A stretch of DNA of 20,557 bases from Gammaproteobacteria bacterium (GTDB taxonomy: Bacteria; Pseudomonadota; Gammaproteobacteria; DSM-16500). The notes below the pieces were generated by a model, which did no database searches, was not told the origin of the DNA, and saw only the letters and a program-made list of their open reading frames with translations. Made by a program: the position numbers and the translations under genes. Below, piece by piece: positions 16,297 through 20,557 of the stretch. The first letter of the stretch is position 1; each line of letters begins with the position of its first letter. The stretch spans positions 1 to 20,557 of the forward strand of contig JAJONP010000057.1 of assembly GCA_021323555.1 (NCBI GenBank), read 5' to 3'.

Positions 16297-16743
16297 TTAT
16301 TTACCCCTCTCCCATTTAGGCGACTTTCGTATCTCATCAATACTATTATCAGCAACATAAGCGGTTATGAATTCTGCTTTTATGGGCTTTCCGCTTGCAT
16401 CTCTTTTTATTTCGATAATGACGACAAATTCTTCGTAAACAACACTTACACGTCTATTAGGCTCAACCACTTTATCTTTCTTATTCCACCCTTGGTAAAG
16501 CTCAGCATTTGGATTTTCCAAGGTTGCCTTTATCCAATCAATCCGTTCTGCCCTGCTTTTAGAAAACGTATCCTTCTTTCCATCCCTAGCAGTGGATTCA
16601 TAAAATACATGACCAAATTTAGTGGGCTTAAAATAGACTCTGATGTTATCAAAGGTAATGATTTTACCTCGACAATAATGCTTTTCGTAATGCTGCCTAT
16701 ACTCCGCTGGTGTTGCGTAGCAAACGAGGGCTGGTTTTGACAT
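16297..16743 (-). CDS. Putative BECR-fold nuclease (PBECR-like), partner of the DUF3800 protein
   Basis: This 148-residue soluble protein has no signal peptide. From about residue 30 it shows a layout I associate with the phage Barnase-EndoU-ColicinE5/D-RelE-like nuclease families: GHVFYES with H45, then a helix SRAERIDWIKATLENPNAEL with conserved-looking R64 and R67, and a run of beta strands (NRRVSVVYEEFVVIIEIKR and KAEFITAYVAD). It ends IRKSPKWERGK. Such domains are small RNases or toxin-like nucleases. The match is by pattern only and the catalytic residues are not certain. Its ATG directly abuts the stop codon of the DUF3800 gene (TGAATG), so the two are almost surely co-translated. It could also be a non-catalytic partner. 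Confidence 0.6.
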   Translation of the reverse strand: MSKPALVCYATPAEYRQHYEKHYCRGKIITFDNIRVYFKPTKFGHVFYESTARDGKKDTFSKSRAERIDWIKATLENPNAELYQGWNKKDKVVEPNRRVSVVYEEFVVIIEIKRDASGKPIKAEFITAYVADNSIDEIRKSPKWERGK

Positions 16744-17436
16744 TCACCATCCCCCTTCTAACCTAATTTTGAAAATATTAAATTTTTCTTCGCGCTGAAC
16801 AGTCGGCCGCAATTTGTGGTGCAATTCCTGTTCAAGGTGCGTAATAATTTCGAGCTTAGCTTGGCTTTTCGTTCCATCGTTCATTTTGGCACTGACTATG
16901 CCAAGCAAGAAATCAGTAAACTGTATCAATGCAACCTGATGCGAAGGCAGCGCTTGTATAAAGTTAATTTTTGCCGTGAGATTGGCATTAGATAAACATT
17001 CTGACAGCACTTTTAGTCTTGAAGGGTCACGGTTAGTTTTTGTATCGCAAAAGATTGTGTAAGTGTTTAAATCCAGAATCCAATGATGTAGCAACTGATA
17101 GTAAAATTTATAAAAACCCAACTCTTTATCGTGATTATGCCAGCCCAAATCCACTTTGCTTGATTCAATCGCAATGCATCTAAATCGCAGTTTATCTTGA
17201 TACGAGATAAATAAATCAATTAGCGCAAGATAAAAGTCCTTTTTGGAAGGCGAGATTTTGCTCCATTTAATTTCACCCCATACTTTATGCTTTTGACGCA
17301 ATTGCGTAATGCCAGCTTTAACATCCTCACGAATATCGGCAGGCAACCAAAGACTGCCGATCATGAAATATTGGCCGGTTTGTTTCTTTGCGATCAAATC
17401 TTGCCGACTTTCATCGCAATAAACTTCAAAATCCAT
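16744..17436 (-). CDS. DUF3800 protein, RNase H-like fold predicted nuclease
   Basis: The 230-residue protein matches DUF3800, a family with a predicted RNase H-like fold that is frequent in mobile and defence regions. The expected acidic residues are all present: D8 and E9 in VYCDESRQ, E55 in WGEIKWSKI, D131 in TIFCDTKTNR and D175 in IQFTDFLLGIVSAK. It is therefore likely catalytic with metal ions. The biological role is not established. It is the first gene of a two-gene unit whose second gene begins with no gap. A perfect TATAAT lies on the minus strand 33-38 bases before its ATG (17474-17469), and AGGGTG serves as ribosome binding site. Lying near a tRNA gene is typical of accessory DNA. 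Confidence 0.8.
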   Translation of the reverse strand: MDFEVYCDESRQDLIAKKQTGQYFMIGSLWLPADIREDVKAGITQLRQKHKVWGEIKWSKISPSKKDFYLALIDLFISYQDKLRFRCIAIESSKVDLGWHNHDKELGFYKFYYQLLHHWILDLNTYTIFCDTKTNRDPSRLKVLSECLSNANLTAKINFIQALPSHQVALIQFTDFLLGIVSAKMNDGTKSQAKLEIITHLEQELHHKLRPTVQREEKFNIFKIRLEGGW

Positions 17437-17468
17437 AATTCACCCTGTCACTGCACAAATGTGGGCAG

Positions 17469-17474
17469 ATTATA
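17469..17474 (-). promoter_or_regulatory. Putative -10 element for the DUF3800 gene pair
   Basis: The minus strand reads TATAAT here. The likely transcription start, near 17462, leaves a leader of about 26 bases before the ATG at 17436. The -35 region is weak: CTATCA at an 18-base spacing, three of six matches. Confidence 0.45.
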
Positions 17475-17541
17475 GAGAATCTAAGAACGATCTGATAGGA
17501 AAATTAAAGGCACAGGATGATAGCTACATATTTTGATCATC

Positions 17542-18207
17542 CTAATCTCGCTCCAACGCACCGTGATACTTTGCATTATATCCAACCGTTAATCGCCCCT
17601 TTTTGGTATCGATTTTTCGAACCTGATACTGAGCTATTTGGCTGGTATCACTCAAATGTGTTCCTGAGCAAGGATCAGAACACAAGCCCTCTATTTTTAT
17701 ACATCTAACATTGTTTGCATCATATTCTTCAGCTACCTGTTTAGCACTTGAGATAATCTTATTCACCTTTTCTTCAATAGAATTTTTTTCCACTGCTCCT
17801 TTCAACTTGAAATCAACTTTTGCCTGATTTGGAAAATGATTAGCAGAAATTTGCTCTTGGTAATTATAAACAGTCCTAAGAATTCCACCCGTGATATGAC
17901 CAGCCGTGTGTAACGCGGCATATTCCAGACGCTTTACTCCATCAATAGAGAGCTCCACAACGTCACTAACCTTAAATTGGCTAATATCATCGACGTAGTG
18001 ATTAATTTCATTAATATCACGCAAATCCCTTAGTTTTGTTACCTTAACTCCGTTAATGACACCTTCATCACTGGGCTGACCTCCACCTTGTGGGTGAAAT
18101 ATTGTTTCATCTAATCTCATATAACTACCCTGCTCATCTGCTCCAATAAATGTAATCTTGGCATTGTGTTTAAACAGGTATGTGTTTTCCCAATACAGCC
18201 TTTTCAT
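17542..18207 (-). CDS. Trans-editing alanyl-tRNA deacylase, AlaX type
   Basis: AlaX proteins are free-standing copies of the AlaRS editing domain that hydrolyse Ser-tRNA-Ala or Gly-tRNA-Ala in the cytoplasm. The 221-residue protein shows HPQGGGQPSDEG (38-49) and the two zinc motifs: HxxxH at H100/H104 (LHTAGHITGGIL) and CxxxH at C180/H184 (CSDPCSGTHLSDT). All four metal ligands are intact. There is no synthetase domain. An AAAGAGG ribosome binding site lies 8 bases before the ATG. It is the last gene of a run with the MarR-GNAT fusion (18-base gap) and the LysE exporter, which suggests a role in amino acid toxicity rather than general housekeeping. Its exact misacylated substrate cannot be read from the sequence. 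Confidence 0.9.
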   Translation of the reverse strand: MKRLYWENTYLFKHNAKITFIGADEQGSYMRLDETIFHPQGGGQPSDEGVINGVKVTKLRDLRDINEINHYVDDISQFKVSDVVELSIDGVKRLEYAALHTAGHITGGILRTVYNYQEQISANHFPNQAKVDFKLKGAVEKNSIEEKVNKIISSAKQVAEEYDANNVRCIKIEGLCSDPCSGTHLSDTSQIAQYQVRKIDTKKGRLTVGYNAKYHGALERD

Positions 18208-18225
18208 AGTGTTAACCTCTTTGAT

Positions 18226-19185
18226 TTATTCCATTTGCGCAGCAAGTCTCGCCTGCAATTCTTTTGTTTTACCTTTAAAGAAAACGGTATCTAATTCACA
18301 TTTAATAAATTCTGAAGGTAATTTCGACGAATCAATGCATATAAAACCATTTTTTTCATAAAATCGTTTTGCCGCATGCAAAATATCCAAAGTGCCAAGA
18401 TATAAATGACTGAATCGATGCTTCATGGCGGACGTTAAAAGTGTATAGAGTAATTTTCTGGCAACACCTTTTCCTCTATAAGGTTTACTCACAAAGAATT
18501 TCTTTATTTCCGCATCATGTTGATTTATTTTTTTCAAACCAATACTTCCGATCACTGTTCCTGTCTCGTCAACTGCGTACCAAAAATTACAGGAACGATT
18601 GAAATAATACTCATCTTCTGCTTTTAGAATGCCAATGTTGAGGTCATCCGTAACGGGTATTGAGAATTCCTGCTTCTGGATGCTTTCAATCATGCTTATA
18701 ATTTGTTTTCGCAGGGGGCGAGAAGTTGATAGTGTATGAATTTTAATTTTTTCTCGAAAAAGTCTGCTTTTATTCAGCGCATCAGCATATTTCTGCATGG
18801 CATCAATTATCTGGCTTTGATCTTCTACTGTTAAATATTCCATGGCATCTTTAATTTTTATAATGGAAAATTCATCTATATGGTTAAGCTCAAGCCGTCC
18901 CTTTGGAGTAATTTGTAAATATTTTTCACGTTTATCAGTTCCATTGCTGACATCCACCAATTTTTCCTTAATGAGCGCACTTACGATCCGAGACATATTT
19001 GAAGAAGATAATAAAAGCAAATGTCCCAGTTTTGCGATTGTAATATTTGGCTCATTCATGATTTCTATCAAGGCATGCCAATGTTGTGGCGTTCTATTGG
19101 TGCGCGACATATTTAGTTGAAGCATACCCAATTCTCTAACTAGCTTACGCGCTGCGTGTCTTAAACTTTCGATTATATCTTTCAT
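18226..19185 (-). CDS. MarR-family regulator fused to a GNAT acetyltransferase
   Basis: The 319-residue protein has an N-terminal MarR winged helix (about 5-140) with recognition helix SSSNMSRIVSALIKEKL and wing residues SNGTDKREKYLQITPKG. The C-terminal GNAT domain (about 155-305) carries acetyl-CoA motif A, IKKFFVSKPYRGKGVARKLL, with the R/QxxGxG/A core at 237-242, and motif B near AAKRFYEKNGF. Known MarR-GNAT fusions join small-ligand sensing with acetylation, but few substrates are known. The start ATG follows CCTGAGA, which overlaps the lysE stop, so translation is probably coupled to lysE. By context it may sense or acetylate the amino acid handled by LysE and AlaX, and may repress its own operon. 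Confidence 0.88.
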   Translation of the reverse strand: MKDIIESLRHAARKLVRELGMLQLNMSRTNRTPQHWHALIEIMNEPNITIAKLGHLLLLSSSNMSRIVSALIKEKLVDVSNGTDKREKYLQITPKGRLELNHIDEFSIIKIKDAMEYLTVEDQSQIIDAMQKYADALNKSRLFREKIKIHTLSTSRPLRKQIISMIESIQKQEFSIPVTDDLNIGILKAEDEYYFNRSCNFWYAVDETGTVIGSIGLKKINQHDAEIKKFFVSKPYRGKGVARKLLYTLLTSAMKHRFSHLYLGTLDILHAAKRFYEKNGFICIDSSKLPSEFIKCELDTVFFKGKTKELQARLAAQME

Positions 19186-19195
19186 TTTTGATTTC

Positions 19196-19822
19196 TCAGG
19201 ACACTACATGACTTAATAATGCGATTCGCGCACCGAAACCGATTAAAGCAACACCCATTACTTTACCGATATAATGTTGAATCGTATTTAGGCGCGCCCT
19301 TATTCGCTGATGTGTAATCATCAGCGCCAGCCATGAGAACCAAACAAAGTGGATCAAGGCGATTTCAATGCCAAAACCCAATTGCTCTATCCACGAGGAC
19401 GATGGATTTATTATCAATGTGAAAAATGCCAAGATAAACATAATGGCCTTGGGATTTAACAAATTACACAGAAGACCCTGCATAAAGCCCTGATATGTGT
19501 TCATAGTATCGTTGGTGGTTTGTTCCGTAATTTGCATCACAGAATGCTTTGCTAGCAAACTTTTTACTCCTATATAAATTAAATAGGCAGCGCCAATGTA
19601 TTTGATGATGCTAAACAGTATCAGAGATTTTGAAATAACAATTGCCAATCCCAAAATACAATAAGCAGAATGAATCAGCAAACTGCAAGATACGCCAAGT
19701 GCAGTAAAAATCCCGCATCGCCTATTCCGCAACAATGCATTTTTAACCACCATTGCAAAATCAGGCCCTGGGGAAATTGCCGCGAGCATAATAATTAAGG
19801 AAATAGTAATAAATTCAGACAT
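19196..19822 (-). CDS. LysE/RhtB-family amino acid exporter
   Basis: Proteins of this family export amino acids such as lysine, homoserine, threonine or leucine across the inner membrane by proton exchange. From the chosen start the protein has 208 residues, the family norm, with about six hydrophobic spans. The signature SPGPDF lies at 17-22 in the first span, and YIGAAYLIYIGVKSLL near residue 80. The frame is open 20 codons further upstream, but the ATG at 19822 has a strong GGGAG ribosome binding site 8 bases away and gives the standard MSEFITISLIIMLAAISPGPD terminus split over the usual first helix. It heads a three-gene run with the MarR-GNAT and AlaX genes. The substrate is unknown. Confidence 0.9.
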   Translation of the reverse strand: MSEFITISLIIMLAAISPGPDFAMVVKNALLRNRRCGIFTALGVSCSLLIHSAYCILGLAIVISKSLILFSIIKYIGAAYLIYIGVKSLLAKHSVMQITEQTTNDTMNTYQGFMQGLLCNLLNPKAIMFILAFFTLIINPSSSWIEQLGFGIEIALIHFVWFSWLALMITHQRIRARLNTIQHYIGKVMGVALIGFGARIALLSHVVS

Positions 19823-19845
19823 CGCAGCCACTCCCAAATCAACAA

Positions 19846-19855
19846 TATTATAATA
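19846..19855 (-). promoter_or_regulatory. Putative -10 and overlapping palindrome upstream of the lysE run
   Basis: TATTATAATA is a perfect 10-bp palindrome containing TATAAT on the minus strand (19852-19847), 25 bases before the lysE ATG. No good -35 is evident. MarR proteins bind palindromes at promoters, so this could be an operator for the fused regulator, but the region is very AT-rich and chance is likely. The remaining bases from 19823 to 20001 contain no gene. Confidence 0.25.
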
Positions 19856-20001
19856 AGCAACTAATAATATAAATGCGCCCATTTTGCAACTAATTTTATT
19901 ATTACATCATGTTATCCATTGAAATATATAAACTTTTTCGAAGAGTAAAAAACATGGAATAACCATAGCCTGATATCATTTCTTGAATCACAAATAGAAT
20001 T

Positions 20002-20557
20002 CTACTGTTTTTCTTTAACAAACATCTCATCTAATGTTTTAGCCGTTAAAATATTACTGCCCCAGGCTAATAATGTTTCCGAGTTGGCACCCATAATGCG
20101 TTGAGTATAAGAAGAAGGCACTGTACCGAAACGGCTTTGCATCAGACGTAGAAGCAATGCTGCTTCGCCTTGCTGCATACCTTGCTGTATACCTTGCTGC
20201 ACTCCTCTTTGCTCAAATTGTTGTGCTAAGGTCATGACTTCACCTCGTAATTTGCCCGTTAAATAACAATTCACTTTTTCAATAAAAATCTCAATTTCAT
20301 TCCCATGAGAATTAACTCCGTCCAGCACGTATTCTAGCACAACATGCCCTAAAAAAATCCCCGCTAGTGACCATTTTTTTTCTAATTGATCCACCCAAGG
20401 CAAGAGCGTTTCTAAGAAAGATGCTAAATTTCGTATTGTCCGGTATTTTAACGCAAATTCAAGCAGTCCTGAGCCCAGGTGTTTTTGTAAATCTTCGTCA
20501 TCCAATCGTTGTAAATCGATTAATTGATAAGGCTTAAATAACCATTCTCGCGCCCAG
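20002..20557 (-). CDS. Rpn-family recombination-promoting nuclease / putative transposase, C-terminal part (cut by window edge)
   Basis: The frame is open from the window edge with no stop, giving about 184 residues. A TTG at 20505 is not a real start because coding continues upstream (FKPYQLIDLQRLDD). That segment and the following GLLEFALKYRT belong to the Rpn (YhgA-like) family of PD-(D/E)XK enzymes linked to RecA-independent recombination. The typical glutamine- and glycine-rich tail linker is present (QRGVQQGIQQGMQQGEAALL), followed by LMQSRFGTVPSSY. The catalytic motif should lie mostly upstream, outside the window, so activity cannot be judged. Such genes occur in many copies in host-associated Legionellales and mark accessory DNA. 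Confidence 0.85.
   Translation of the reverse strand, partial: WAREWLFKPYQLIDLQRLDDEDLQKHLGSGLLEFALKYRTIRNLASFLETLLPWVDQLEKKWSLAGIFLGHVVLEYVLDGVNSHGNEIEIFIEKVNCYLTGKLRGEVMTLAQQFEQRGVQQGIQQGMQQGEAALLLRLMQSRFGTVPSSYTQRIMGANSETLLAWGSNILTAKTLDEMFVKEKQ

Noticed and set aside
19823..19882. Longer N-terminus of the LysE-family protein
   Set aside because: It has no good ribosome binding site, while the ATG at 19822 has GGGAG at 8 bases and gives the family's usual length.

Overview
The window looks like a chromosome segment of an AT-rich gammaproteobacterium, most likely a Legionellales-type, host-associated lineage (Legionella/Coxiella/Berkiella/Rickettsiella relatives). The reasons are the gene orders tsaE-amiB-mutL-miaA and rpsU-yqeY-dnaG-rpoD-tRNA-Ile(CAU), a MutL that carries the endonuclease motif, a large eukaryote-like clan CE cysteine protease, and an Rpn-type nuclease. 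This placement is inferred from gene content and order; no database search was possible.

Layout. (1) 1-608: the 3' end of an unrecognised gene, converging on a small two-helix membrane protein with clustered cysteines. (2) 828-3311: an 827-residue protein with a His-Asp-Gln-Cys arrangement of clan CE (Ulp1/YopJ-like) proteases, followed by a helical region made of two copies of a unit of about 190 residues. It is a candidate secreted effector acting on ubiquitin or a ubiquitin-like modifier. (3) 9275 down to 3345, minus strand: a tight housekeeping operon orn-terC-tsaE-amiB-mutL-miaA, with three TAATG one-base stop/start overlaps. The hfq/hflX genes that follow miaA in enterobacteria are absent at this spot; the protease gene lies there instead. 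(4) 9391-11019: plsY on the plus strand and tsaD on the minus strand, ending tail to tail. (5) 11098-15925: the macromolecular synthesis cluster rpsU-yqeY-dnaG-rpoD, divergent from tsaD. A MITE-like element of about 144 bp separates dnaG from rpoD, and RpoD has an N-terminal extension of about 105 residues that is rich in Lys and Gln and carries repeats. (6) 16006-16082: tRNA-Ile(CAU), with its own promoter overlapping the rpoD stop codon. (7) 16259-20557: accessory genes, all on the minus strand. They are a DUF3800 RNase H-like protein directly abutting a small BECR-like putative nuclease, a three-gene run lysE-(marR-GNAT)-alaX, and an Rpn-family nuclease cut by the window edge.

How the genes may work together. 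tsaD and tsaE belong to the t6A tRNA modification pathway; miaA also modifies tRNA, and the CAU tRNA needs TilS (not in the window). The most intriguing accessory module is the LysE-type exporter, MarR-GNAT fusion and trans-editing AlaX. It reads as a compact defence against a small toxic or mischarging amino acid: sense or acetylate it, export it, and clear misacylated tRNA-Ala. The DUF3800/BECR pair beside the tRNA gene is a candidate two-nuclease defence or toxin-type module. Both of these functions are inferences.
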